Shown: positions 8,523 to 17,102 of the stretch, in pieces
Layout: every line of letters begins with the position of its first letter
How positions within the stretch are numbered: position 1 is the first letter of the stretch
Assembly (NCBI RefSeq): GCF_004803695.1
Contig: NZ_CP039393.1
Coordinates: 992,001 to 1,056,000 of the forward strand
Direction: 5' to 3'
Origin: Muribaculum gordoncarteri
Lineage (GTDB): Bacteria; Bacteroidota; Bacteroidia; Bacteroidales; Muribaculaceae
Length of the DNA stretch: 64,000 bases
The notes under the pieces: generated by a model
Database searches by the model: none
What the model was told of the DNA's origin: nothing
The model's input: the letters and a program-made list of their open reading frames with translations, nothing else
Program-made: the position numbers and the translations under genes

Positions 8523-9574
8523 TACCTTTTTGTGTCAAAACTTTGCATTGTTTGTGTTATGCCTTGATGCAATTTTACCGTAGGATGCCATCCAAGAGCG
8601 TTTAATCGGCTACAATCAAGAGGTTTGCGCTTATAATTGCAATATAATGATGCATCGATTTCTCGAGCTTTAACGATGACTTTAATATCGCCTTTAGCCG
8701 ATGCTATTTTTTCGGCTAATTGAAGGATGCTTATCTCCTCCGTTTCATTTGACAGATTGAATACTGAATTGTCACTTTCATCGGATGCGATGATTAATAA
8801 TGCCGTTATTACATCAGAGATATAGCAAAATGATCGTAACGCTTTTCCGTCAGAGTTAAGCACTATGTCGTTGCAACTGACTGCATTGTTGATGAAATCG
8901 GACATCACTCGTCCATCATTTGCGAGTTTCATTCCCGGACCATAACAGTGGGCTATGCGTGTTACAGCATATTTTATTATGTATTGGTTATGGTAGGCTT
9001 CGAGAATGGTTTCAGCGGCTCTTTTGCTTTCAGGATAGCATGAACGGCGATCAAGCGGATCAAGCGCACCAAAAGAGGTTTCGGTGAGAGATTGGTCTAG
9101 CTTATTGTCACCGTAAACTTCTCTTGTCGAAGCATATATTATTTTGCAATCGGTATTACGACGGGCCAACTCGCATATATTGAATGTGCCACTGATGTTC
9201 GCTCTAAGAATTCCTACGGGATCATTGGATATATAATAGGGTGATGCATTTCCTGCAAAGTGAAATATATAATCGATTTTGGAAGAATAGTCGATAGGAT
9301 TGCTTACATCGCCGACTATGATTGAAAACCATTTTTTTTGTGTCAACGGAGCATAAAGTGACATCAACTTATCATTGTTGCGTGAAATGGCTATGATGTC
9401 AGCCGTGATTATACCGCAATCAATTGCATAAGCAAAAGAGTATATAAGATAGGATGCAATGTGACCGTTGGCTCCGGTTATTAGAATTGTCTTGTTGTTG
9501 AACCGACTCCAATCAACTTTATGGGAGATGTCGGTCAAATCATCTTTGACTATTGGGTTGTTGTATCCAAACAT
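8522..9574 (-). CDS. extended SDR paired with CDP-alditol synthesis
   Basis: NAD(P)-dependent epimerase/dehydratase-family protein of about 350 residues. The TGANGHIASYL glycine-rich loop lies near residue 36 and SCYPESKRAAE provides the Tyr-x-x-x-Lys pair. The start at 9574 leaves one base after the cytidylyltransferase stop; an upstream ATG at 9631 would overlap that gene. An IspD-like cytidylyltransferase plus an extended SDR is the arrangement used for CDP-arabinitol (Abp1/Abp2) and CDP-mannitol (Mnp1/Mnp2) in pneumococcal capsules, where the SDR reduces a CDP-ketose or similar intermediate. The substrate here is unknown, and an ordinary sugar-nucleotide epimerase remains possible. Confidence 0.68.
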   Translation of the reverse strand: MFGYNNPIVKDDLTDISHKVDWSRFNNKTILITGANGHIASYLIYSFAYAIDCGIITADIIAISRNNDKLMSLYAPLTQKKWFSIIVGDVSNPIDYSSKIDYIFHFAGNASPYYISNDPVGILRANISGTFNICELARRNTDCKIIYASTREVYGDNKLDQSLTETSFGALDPLDRRSCYPESKRAAETILEAYHNQYIIKYAVTRIAHCYGPGMKLANDGRVMSDFINNAVSCNDIVLNSDGKALRSFCYISDVITALLIIASDESDNSVFNLSNETEEISILQLAEKIASAKGDIKVIVKAREIDASLYCNYKRKPLDCSRLNALGWHPTVKLHQGITQTMQSFDTKR

Positions 9575-9575
9575 A

Positions 9576-10301
9576 TCAGAATCCGAATACTTGTTGTACT
9601 TCGTGGACTTCAACCATTGCCTTGAAAACAAAGTAGTCCATAGGTGTTGTTATTTTTATGTTTTCTACAGGACCTATTATGGTGTGTAGTTTGTAGCCAT
9701 AGTGGTTCATTAGCGAGCAACTGTCAATGTAGTCGTGTCGGTTGTTTTGACGGGCGTCTTCATGTACTGTTAGGATGTCCTTCAGTACAAAACTTTGAGG
9801 CGCACGAGCTATTAGTGAGTCTTTTCGTTCAGGAATGTCGAAGTGGCCGTCAGCATTTGCTACTACAAATGTTTCTATCGTAGGTACACATGTTATGCAT
9901 GAACCATATTGCTTTACCGACTTGATGTTGTCGCTGATTGTCTGTGCATTAATAAGCGGACGCACGCCATCGTGAATCAAGACTATGGATTCAGGGGAAT
10001 ATAGTTTTGATGCCGCTTTGATGCCGGAGTATATAGAGTCTTGTCCGGTGGCGCCTCCGGGTACAATGTCGACAACTTTCTGTATGTTGAATTTGTGAAG
10101 CAGCTGTTTAAGCTGTTCTATCCAACTTTCAAGACACACAACTACAATTCCGTCGATCTCAGGATGTTGTTCAAATAGTTCAAGGGTATATATTATTATC
10201 GGTTTACCCTTAAGTTCAAGAAACTGCTTTGGCTTTCCGTCATTGTTCATTCGGCGCCCGCTGCCTCCGGCAAAAATGACGGCTATATTACTTCGCTTCA
10301 T
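9576..10301 (-). CDS. IspD/TarI-like cytidylyltransferase
   Basis: Nucleotidyltransferase of the IspD/TarI family, about 241 residues, forming a CDP-linked product from CTP and an alditol- or sugar-phosphate. Visible motifs are FAGGSGRRM (CTP loop) near residue 8, the PKQFLELKGKPI segment and IHDGVRPLI near 110. The start at 10301 puts the Rossmann strand directly at the N-terminus; an upstream ATG at 10340 would add 13 residues. A housekeeping IspD in methylerythritol phosphate synthesis is unlikely, because the gene lies inside a capsule locus between an SDR and glycosyltransferases and feeds a TagF-like enzyme. CDP-ribitol, CDP-arabinitol and CDP-glycerol-like products are all possible. 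Confidence 0.8.
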   Translation of the reverse strand: MKRSNIAVIFAGGSGRRMNNDGKPKQFLELKGKPIIIYTLELFEQHPEIDGIVVVCLESWIEQLKQLLHKFNIQKVVDIVPGGATGQDSIYSGIKAASKLYSPESIVLIHDGVRPLINAQTISDNIKSVKQYGSCITCVPTIETFVVANADGHFDIPERKDSLIARAPQSFVLKDILTVHEDARQNNRHDYIDSCSLMNHYGYKLHTIIGPVENIKITTPMDYFVFKAMVEVHEVQQVFGF

Positions 10302-10436
10302 TTCTCCATTATTAACTAAAAAGTAAGTATCCCAGTACATTACTATGGATGATTTCAGTAATGCTCAAAATATCTTTATATAATAGAAACTAACCCCAAA
10401 ATAGTTGTACAAATTATTACAGATCTATTATTCTGT
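10302..10436. other. short AT-rich gap inside the capsule operon
   Basis: This 135-base spacer separates the CgeB-like transferase from the cytidylyltransferase and is the widest gap within the locus. I see no open frame with coding character, no hairpin of note and no good TAnnTTTG element on the minus strand. It may mark a join between exchanged cassettes, since the composition and style of the genes change on either side. Confidence 0.4.
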
Positions 10437-11411
10437 TTAATTTTCATTGATGAATATAACTTCTTTCAGAAAGTTTTTTAAAGAATATGAATCTGATAAT
10501 TTAAATGTTGATGCATTTATAATATTAGGAAAAACAGGATGTTCTCTATCAAGTATGATATAAGATTCTTTAGGAATATCCGAATAGTTTACGAGGTCTT
10601 TATTTGTAGTAAGAAGAATACATCCACTTTCGATTGCTTCAATACTTCTCATTGTTAATCCGTATTGGGATGGATGCTGTACATCTAAAACTACTTTAGA
10701 TTTACGAGTTATATCAATTACTTTATTATATGAAATTGGCAATATGGAAATTATATCTAAGTCTTTAATCCTTAATTGACCTGTTATTATCATTTTTATA
10801 AATAACCATATACCTGTATATAGTTTTATATAATATGATTTTCCATTCAATTTGGCCTGTCGTTTAATTTCTCTTGAAATTTCTAACCTATCAGAATGTA
10901 GTCCTCCTATGAAAGATATATCAATATTTTTAGTAGTTTTATTTTGTTTCTCCCTATAAAATAATGGTCTAAAAGATAGATTTTTATTTTTTAAACAATC
11001 CACTCTGTCAAAACTCCATATTTTGTCAAAATAGTTTAGTGTATTTAAATTTTTTAATCTATGAAGATCATCCCATAGGTATAATATAAATATGGCATTA
11101 GGATTTAGCGACCTTAGTTTTATTAAATGAGAGTCATCAAAATTTTCTCCCTTTATTACAAATACAATGTCATTATTGATCGAACTTCGGTTTATTTGCC
11201 TGTCAATATTTTTCTTTAATATTTTCTCAGATATTTTATTAAGATGAAGTCTCTTGAATATTAGCAAATTCCAAATATTTGTATGAGTAGAGAAGTATGA
11301 TACTTCCTTATTTAGTTTTTTTAATTCGGCTATTATCGATTGATCATAATCATAGAATCCTATTCCTATAAATAGAATTCTATGACCTTTAAGTTGTGAT
11401 AATTTATTCAT
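10437..11411 (-). CDS. CgeB-like capsular glycosyltransferase
   Basis: Soluble protein of 324 residues resembling the CgeB/Eps11J-type glycosyltransferases of capsule loci (GT-B fold with a Glyco_trans_1_2-like C-terminal part). The N-terminal ILFIGIGFYDYDQSI strand-loop is followed by YLWDDLHR near 110, SFIGGLHSDR near 165, and SQYGLTMRSIEAIESGC in the C-terminal half, which matches the nucleotide-sugar binding region of these enzymes. It overlaps the upstream SDR gene in an ATGA junction. The gene is strikingly AT-rich, with many Asn, Lys and Ile codons, the most extreme in the window, which points to recent acquisition. Donor and acceptor are unknown. Confidence 0.68.
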   Translation of the reverse strand: MNKLSQLKGHRILFIGIGFYDYDQSIIAELKKLNKEVSYFSTHTNIWNLLIFKRLHLNKISEKILKKNIDRQINRSSINNDIVFVIKGENFDDSHLIKLRSLNPNAIFILYLWDDLHRLKNLNTLNYFDKIWSFDRVDCLKNKNLSFRPLFYREKQNKTTKNIDISFIGGLHSDRLEISREIKRQAKLNGKSYYIKLYTGIWLFIKMIITGQLRIKDLDIISILPISYNKVIDITRKSKVVLDVQHPSQYGLTMRSIEAIESGCILLTTNKDLVNYSDIPKESYIILDREHPVFPNIINASTFKLSDSYSLKNFLKEVIFINEN

Positions 11412-12547
11412 TTATAAAGTCCTTTTTGTTTCATTTCCTCTATTGAGGCTTCGTAATTATCTTGCTGAATTGGTTGGCTATCAACCCAACGGCAGAATTG
11501 TTCGATTCCTTTATCGAATGACCATCTGGGTTCGAAGCCGAGCAATTTACGAGCTTTTGTGATGTCGGCGAAGTTGTGACGTATATCACCAAGACGGTAG
11601 TTGCCTGAAACGGTTATAGGGACATCTATGCCATAATACTTCTTGAGTGTATTTGCCACAGTCAGGACATCAGTTGCCACACCTGTGCCAATGTTAAATG
11701 CATTCCCTGAAACTCCCGGAACTGTCAATCCTAAGATTGTGGCATCAGCTATATCATCAATATACACGAAATCACGGGTTTCCTTTCCGTCCTCAAAGAT
11801 ATTGATACCATTGCCGTTTTTGATTCGGGTTGAGAAAATGGAGAGTATGCCAGTGTAAGGATTGCTAAGCGACTGCCCGGGACCATACACGTTCTGGTAG
11901 CGGAAAGAAACAGATTCTATTCCGATTGACTGGCACACCATGTGCACAAGTTGTCCTTGAACCTGTTTTGTTATGCCATAGACAGAACCGGGGTGTATCT
12001 TCGAATCTTCAGTTGTCCCAACGAGTTTCAACGGTTCTAAACAGCCCGGATATTTTACCTCAAAGTCTCCTTTTGACATCGTTTCTTCGGGACGTTCATC
12101 GGGATATACGAATGCGTTGAGCTCGTCGCTCCAATAACGTCCTTCACCGTAAATGGCGCGAGACTCAGCCACAACCACACGTTTTACATCGGTCTTTTCA
12201 TTGGTGAGGATGTCAAGGAGAATTGCCGTACCACCGATGTTCACATTCACGTACTTTTCTATCTCGTACATTGATTGACCTGTCCCGGTCTCGGCAGCGA
12301 GATGCAACACCGCATCAACTCCATCCAAGACTTTGCGCCAATCATCACGTGATGTCACCGTGCCTTTGACAAACCGAACTTTGCCTTTTATGCTTTGATA
12401 AAGCGGGGATGTAACCTCCGGATTATCACCATGAATCTGCGGTGAAAGGTTATCGAGGACAGTGACATCAATACCCTTAGCTATAAGTTTCAGTGCAACA
12501 TTAGAGCCGATGAAACCAGCTCCACCAGTAATCAATACTTTTTTCAT
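11408..12547 (-). CDS. NAD-dependent epimerase/dehydratase (dTDP-L-rhamnose 4-epimerase-like)
   Basis: Extended SDR of 379 residues. TGGAGFIGSN (7-16) binds NAD, LHLAAETGTGQSMYE is the segment after strand four, SVYGITKQVQ near 190 holds the Tyr-x-x-x-Lys pair, and RYQNVYGPGQSLSNPYTG is the substrate loop. An insertion near 130-175 and the GTGQSMYE and YGITKQ wording recall dTDP-L-rhamnose 4-epimerase (WbiB/Tll group), which gives dTDP-6-deoxy-L-talose. No rml genes are present in the window, so the substrate assignment is tentative. It is the first gene after a short gap following the polymerase gene and overlaps the next gene by four bases. Confidence 0.66.
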   Translation of the reverse strand: MKKVLITGGAGFIGSNVALKLIAKGIDVTVLDNLSPQIHGDNPEVTSPLYQSIKGKVRFVKGTVTSRDDWRKVLDGVDAVLHLAAETGTGQSMYEIEKYVNVNIGGTAILLDILTNEKTDVKRVVVAESRAIYGEGRYWSDELNAFVYPDERPEETMSKGDFEVKYPGCLEPLKLVGTTEDSKIHPGSVYGITKQVQGQLVHMVCQSIGIESVSFRYQNVYGPGQSLSNPYTGILSIFSTRIKNGNGINIFEDGKETRDFVYIDDIADATILGLTVPGVSGNAFNIGTGVATDVLTVANTLKKYYGIDVPITVSGNYRLGDIRHNFADITKARKLLGFEPRWSFDKGIEQFCRWVDSQPIQQDNYEASIEEMKQKGLYK

Positions 12548-12620
12548 TTCTGTCTTTAAAAATTCATTAAAAATGGAATCTACTGCATAACCGTGAGTCT
12601 CATTTTCAATCGACTGGGGT

Positions 12621-13832
12621 CTATTTAAAAATTTTTAATTGCGGGAAATTTGAATTCTTATTAGTTGGGGAAATTTTGACCCCATTAGAAAGAATTATGC
12701 AATATATCAGCATTTGAATATCCATTGAGAATGATTCTATAAAAAAATCTCCAAATGCCTGGAAAATCAAGCTGAAACAAGTTGCAGAATAAAACAATAA
12801 TGCAATTTGATTACCTGCTTGCTGTAAACGATATACTATGCCCCATACCCATCCCATTATAATTGAGAAGATGAAAACCCCTACCCAATTAAAATCAGAA
12901 TAAAATCCCCATATAGCCGTATATACATTAGTAAATACAGGAACTGTTACCCAACCTGGATTCTCCGTAAATGTGTAATCTAAGCCAAAAATATTAAGAA
13001 CTGTAAATAAAAAAGGGAAAGAGGCACTCCCATTGGTTCCAATAATAGGATTCACCTCTTGGTTGATTAGCAAGTCTAAAGCAGTTATAGGAGATAATAT
13101 ATAGATGTATAGATATTTGATAAATGCATCATCTTGTTGAGCAGTAGAGTCATTCCTAAATACCGTAACAAGTATGAGAAGAATTACTAATATAATCGTA
13201 CTTAGGATTAACTTGGATTTATTAATACTCTGTCTTCGATATAATATAAATACTATTCCGATAAAAATTCTAAAAATTGCTCCTTTAGCTGATTTGAGAA
13301 AACTAATGAGTATCAATAATGTGATAAGTAATATTACTCGTTTTTTCCCAACTTTATCATAATGAAGGAGCGCGTATAAACTATAAATAATTGTAAAAGT
13401 ATTAATGGCAATCAAAATTCGAATAATGAGGGGATATTTATTCTTTTCAAGCATAAATGTTCGAAGATTTTCACCTACACCTCCTGAATAATGAATTAAT
13501 AAAACTATTAGCAATATTGATAGTATAACTACATATGGAAACAGGATATTAAATAATTTAGAATTATATGATAAATTATTCGTACTATATGCAATGTGGT
13601 TAGGATGGTATGATACTGTATAAGAAACAACCATAAAAGGAATTACCCAAAAAGTAAATACGTTAAGGAATTCTGGCGATAGTCGCCATAACGGATGCTC
13701 CACTACAAGATATAATAGCAATGTGATTCCCCATGCTAACCCAACAATAACTGAAGGATGAAAAAAACTCCTTGTTAGATATTTTAGAATAAGTGCAAAG
13801 AAAATCGTAAGAATTGCACAGATTAATAGCAT
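12621..13832 (-). CDS. wzy: Wzy-type oligosaccharide repeat unit polymerase
   Basis: Polytopic membrane protein of 403 residues with about ten to twelve hydrophobic segments and a large loop near 215-310. This is the layout of Wzy polymerases, which join undecaprenyl-linked repeat units on the periplasmic face. The family has little sequence conservation, so the call rests on topology, position in a locus that also has a Wzx flippase and an initiating transferase, and the lack of any other polymerase candidate nearby. It is AT-rich. About 70 bases separate it from the downstream SDR and about 100 from the upstream GT2; neither gap shows a gene. Confidence 0.75.
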   Translation of the reverse strand: MLLICAILTIFFALILKYLTRSFFHPSVIVGLAWGITLLLYLVVEHPLWRLSPEFLNVFTFWVIPFMVVSYTVSYHPNHIAYSTNNLSYNSKLFNILFPYVVILSILLIVLLIHYSGGVGENLRTFMLEKNKYPLIIRILIAINTFTIIYSLYALLHYDKVGKKRVILLITLLILISFLKSAKGAIFRIFIGIVFILYRRQSINKSKLILSTIILVILLILVTVFRNDSTAQQDDAFIKYLYIYILSPITALDLLINQEVNPIIGTNGSASFPFLFTVLNIFGLDYTFTENPGWVTVPVFTNVYTAIWGFYSDFNWVGVFIFSIIMGWVWGIVYRLQQAGNQIALLFYSATCFSLIFQAFGDFFIESFSMDIQMLIYCIILSNGVKISPTNKNSNFPQLKIFK

Positions 13833-13935
13833 GGATAAATTTTTTATTAGCTAATTAGTGGACTCCAGTATTATTCGGAATACCTTTTGATATTTGATTT
13901 TATTGTATTTGTATTATACAGAAATCCTTAAGCAA

Positions 13936-14871
13936 TTACAATTTAGAGATGTAACGAATAATTGGATATACTCCAAGCATGCAAGCCCAATATTTTATCC
14001 TTATTTTTAGAGTTTTGTTTTCAATTCTTTTGTAGTATAACTTCGCGTATTCTTTAGAACTGCGAAATACTGAAGAATTAAAGAGAAGTACAGCTTGATT
14101 CTGATCCAATTTTTTCTGAGGTACAGTATTTTGGCGACTGTTATACCATGTTCTTATATCATGGTAAGAGTTGTTGAATCGGATTATTTTCTCGAGGTCA
14201 TTAGAATGACTTGCTGATTCAGTGCAGATTCGATAGACACCAGTTGTTTCATTTATGAATTTAATTTTGCTATTTTGAGCAAAATATAACCATATTGGGT
14301 AGTCGCCCATGAGCCATCCTCGTTTGCTTGGATGGATTTCCGTCAAATAATTATAGTAGATGGCTTTATGGAATACAGCCGTCAACGTTGGTATGGTATT
14401 CTCAATAAGTAGTTTATCCATCGTTTCATTTGGGCCTCCCCATTCATCAATGAATTTATTATTTTTGGGGACAAATCTCTTGACTTTGGTATAGCACATT
14501 CCGTAATCGGGATGTGATTCAAGAAAGTCTACTTGTTTTTGAAGCTTGTAGGGGTCGGTCCAATAGTCGTCACCTTCGCAAATTGCAATATATTCCCCTC
14601 TCGCTCGAGGTAAATTCCATACAGCTGAGCCGATTGGTTTTCCTAGGCTATATTGGTTCTCTTTTTCAAATAGAGGTTTTATTATGTCGGGATATTGTTT
14701 TGCATATTCCTTAATAATTTCCTCTGTCCCATCAGTAGAATGATCATCATGAATTAATACCTCAAAATTAAAATTAGTTTTTTGCATTAAGAATCCATCA
14801 ATACATTCTTTAATGTATGATGCATGATTGTATGTTATGCAGCTTATTGAAACTAAAGGAAGATTATTCAT
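13936..14871 (-). CDS. glycosyltransferase family 2
   Basis: GT-A fold inverting glycosyltransferase of 311 residues. VSISCITYNHASYI at 7-20 is the nucleotide-binding strand, HDDHSTDGTEE near 41 carries the first Asp motif, and CEGDDYWTDPYKL near 98 holds the DxD-like metal-binding segment. EWGGPNETMDKLL and the MGDYPIWLYFA region follow. It acts on the cytoplasmic face on the lipid-linked intermediate. It lies seven bases after the SDR of the amino-sugar module, so it may transfer the sugar made by that module, but the donor is not provable from sequence. Confidence 0.85.
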   Translation of the reverse strand: MNNLPLVSISCITYNHASYIKECIDGFLMQKTNFNFEVLIHDDHSTDGTEEIIKEYAKQYPDIIKPLFEKENQYSLGKPIGSAVWNLPRARGEYIAICEGDDYWTDPYKLQKQVDFLESHPDYGMCYTKVKRFVPKNNKFIDEWGGPNETMDKLLIENTIPTLTAVFHKAIYYNYLTEIHPSKRGWLMGDYPIWLYFAQNSKIKFINETTGVYRICTESASHSNDLEKIIRFNNSYHDIRTWYNSRQNTVPQKKLDQNQAVLLFNSSVFRSSKEYAKLYYKRIENKTLKIRIKYWACMLGVYPIIRYISKL

Positions 14872-14877
14872 ATATTA

Positions 14878-15888
14878 TTAATATTTGAATTCTTCGGATT
14901 TGCCCCATAATAAAGAAAATGGCTCAATTTGCTTTTCTTTTTTCATATCAATGCATGCTGATTTCCAATCATACTTTGGAATCCAACTCATTATTTCCTT
15001 GGCTTTAGTGGAATCTAATAGATTTTGTGGGGTATTGGGTTTATCCGGTATATAGATTTTTTCCGATTTACATTTTGGTGAATTGAAAGTTTCAATTATT
15101 CCATCGATTTGTTCTTCTAATGTATATGGTCTATCGCCTGACAAATTGAATATGCCTTCGACTCCAGTTTCAAGAGCACATTTGACTGCATTTGTAAAAT
15201 CTTTTATATATAGCAATTCTTTTTTTCTTGAAGGATCTCCCCATATTTCAACCGGTTGATTTTGTTCGGCTTTATGTTGTATGATTCTCCATGGAAGCAT
15301 TTTTTTTACACCATTAATATGATAATATGGATTTGGCTGATAACCATAAACTGTCAAATGCCTAAATATACAGCTGGATATACCACATAAATGATTATAG
15401 TGCTCTAAAATGTCAACTGCTGCATTTTTTGCTATTGCATAAATAGCATGATCGCCACCATCTTTAGGAAAAGATCTTTGAGCATCGTCCTTAACTGGTT
15501 TATCAGTGCCAAAAAATTGGCAAACATCCGAAGGAGTTGTGTTAAATATAACTCGACGACATTTTGTTATTTTCAACCATTCACAAAGATTTACCATGCC
15601 AACTACAATGCTATTAATATATGGCATTGGCGATGCATCAGCATGAGCTGGCATTGTGCCGGCAAGGTGTACAACAGCATCGATATCTGTCGGTAATTTT
15701 TTAAATGTTTCCTTGTCGGATAAATCGAAACCTCCTATATATTCAATACCTTTGGTTAAAAAAAATCCATTATCAGAATTTCGATGACCAATAGCCACTA
15801 CATCGTATCCACATTCATTTAAATAAACTGATGAATATGCTCCTAAATGACCAGTAGCACCAAGTACTAATATCTTTTTATGTGTCAT
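14878..15888 (-). CDS. extended SDR of the amino-sugar/ATP-grasp module
   Basis: NAD(P)-dependent epimerase/dehydratase-family protein of 336 residues. LGATGHLGAYSS near residue 8 is the nucleotide loop, VVHLAGTMPAHAD follows strand four, and AIYAIAKNAA carries the Tyr-x-x-x-Lys pair. The start shares a base with the stop of the ATP-grasp gene (TAATG junction), which implies coupled translation and a joint pathway. The base composition is AT-rich, in contrast to the aminotransferase just upstream. No named family member can be assigned. Reduction or epimerisation of the amino-acylated sugar, or production of a separate sugar nucleotide, are both possible. Confidence 0.7.
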   Translation of the reverse strand: MTHKKILVLGATGHLGAYSSVYLNECGYDVVAIGHRNSDNGFFLTKGIEYIGGFDLSDKETFKKLPTDIDAVVHLAGTMPAHADASPMPYINSIVVGMVNLCEWLKITKCRRVIFNTTPSDVCQFFGTDKPVKDDAQRSFPKDGGDHAIYAIAKNAAVDILEHYNHLCGISSCIFRHLTVYGYQPNPYYHINGVKKMLPWRIIQHKAEQNQPVEIWGDPSRKKELLYIKDFTNAVKCALETGVEGIFNLSGDRPYTLEEQIDGIIETFNSPKCKSEKIYIPDKPNTPQNLLDSTKAKEIMSWIPKYDWKSACIDMKKEKQIEPFSLLWGKSEEFKY

Positions 15889-17102
15889 TATTTTATTATT
15901 ATTTTACACCAATCGTTGATTGAAATCATTGCTCGTTCCAATGCTTCCCGTGTTGGGAATCGCAGGACAAGTGTACCGATAGCATTGTTTGCTCCTGTGA
16001 ATCCGTTTACTTTATCTCCATTTTTGACCCATAAGTCGGTTTCTATGACAAGAGGTCGTTTGTCATCTGCGATTTCAAGACGATCGAATATTCCGTCATT
16101 GTCAGCGTGAAGTATTATCTCTGCAATGTGGCCGTCGTATTCAGGCATTGACATTGGGATAATTGAATCACCTACGGCTGCTTTTACTGCATTTTCGATG
16201 AGGTGGGCGTTGGCGGCAATGTCGAGCATTTCGGCAAGTCGGTTGCCACCTCCTCGGGGCGTGAACTCCATGATGTATGGCTTACCGTTTTTGCATAGCC
16301 GTGTTTCTACATTATATATACCCGTTCCCAATTTCAACAATGTTACAAGCCTTTGCAGTTCCGATCTCAGTTCCTCCTGAATGTTGGCCGGCATTGTGGA
16401 AGGCCAGCTGTAGGCGGCCGGTGTGTATGGATTTTCTGCGTTAGGATCGAAGAATTGATTTGAGAATGAGCAAAATGCCAGTTCACCATTGATTGAGAAA
16501 CAATCGGTATCAGAAGAATTTCCCTCTTTTTCAAGGAAATCCTCTATTATGAAGTGCCCATTGTGAGATTCGGACAATGCATAATCTATGGCATCGATTA
16601 ATCTTTCCGGAGTGTCGACTTTTGACACTCCTTTGCTGCCTGCCGAGTCAACCGGTTTTACAATTACAGGCCAGTTGAAGATTGCTGTATCAGCCAGGGC
16701 ATCAGCTTTATTATCGTATCCTTTAGCGGTGGGTACATTAAAGTTGTGCTCCGTCAAGAACTTGCGGAATTTTGCTTTGTCCTGTAATATAGACACGGCT
16801 TCGTATGAGCCTTGAAACGGTAGCCCCATCTTTTCGGCTACGTATGCGGCGGTAACAACTCCAGGATCTACGGCAAATGACATTATACCGTCTATATCAA
16901 GTTCTTTGGTAAGACTTAACACGGCTTCTTTGTCAAGGATGCTGATGTTGTAATATTCGTCGGAGTATTTATGGGCTATGTTGTCGGGAATATAATCTAC
17001 TGTAATGACATAATATCCGTTTTTGTGGGCGGCTTTAATTACCGGCAGCAGATAGCGAAGTCCGCCAAGGAGCATTATTTTTTTTTGTCCTGATTGGCTC
17101 AT
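15888..17102 (-). CDS. ATP-grasp ligase of the amino-sugar module
   Basis: Cytoplasmic ATP-grasp enzyme of 404 residues. An N-terminal preATP-grasp Rossmann part (IMLLGGLRYLLPVIKAA) is followed by the ATP-grasp core with WPVIVKPVDSAGSKGV near 150-165 as the glycine-rich ATP loop, and by Mg-binding acidic and Asn/Arg residues in YIMEFTPRGGGNRLAEM near 280. These enzymes join a carboxylate to an amine through an acyl phosphate. The gene overlaps the VioA-like aminotransferase by ATGA and the following SDR by one base. The simplest inference is that it links an amino acid or other acid to the amino group installed by the aminotransferase. PurK- or carbamoyl-phosphate-synthase-like similarity reflects fold only. 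Confidence 0.78.
   Translation of the reverse strand: MSQSGQKKIMLLGGLRYLLPVIKAAHKNGYYVITVDYIPDNIAHKYSDEYYNISILDKEAVLSLTKELDIDGIMSFAVDPGVVTAAYVAEKMGLPFQGSYEAVSILQDKAKFRKFLTEHNFNVPTAKGYDNKADALADTAIFNWPVIVKPVDSAGSKGVSKVDTPERLIDAIDYALSESHNGHFIIEDFLEKEGNSSDTDCFSINGELAFCSFSNQFFDPNAENPYTPAAYSWPSTMPANIQEELRSELQRLVTLLKLGTGIYNVETRLCKNGKPYIMEFTPRGGGNRLAEMLDIAANAHLIENAVKAAVGDSIIPMSMPEYDGHIAEIILHADNDGIFDRLEIADDKRPLVIETDLWVKNGDKVNGFTGANNAIGTLVLRFPTREALERAMISINDWCKIIIK

Noticed and set aside
9576-10301. Housekeeping IspD of isoprenoid synthesis
   Set aside because: Motifs fit, but position within the capsule locus between an SDR and glycosyltransferases and ahead of a TagF-like gene favours a CDP-alditol role.
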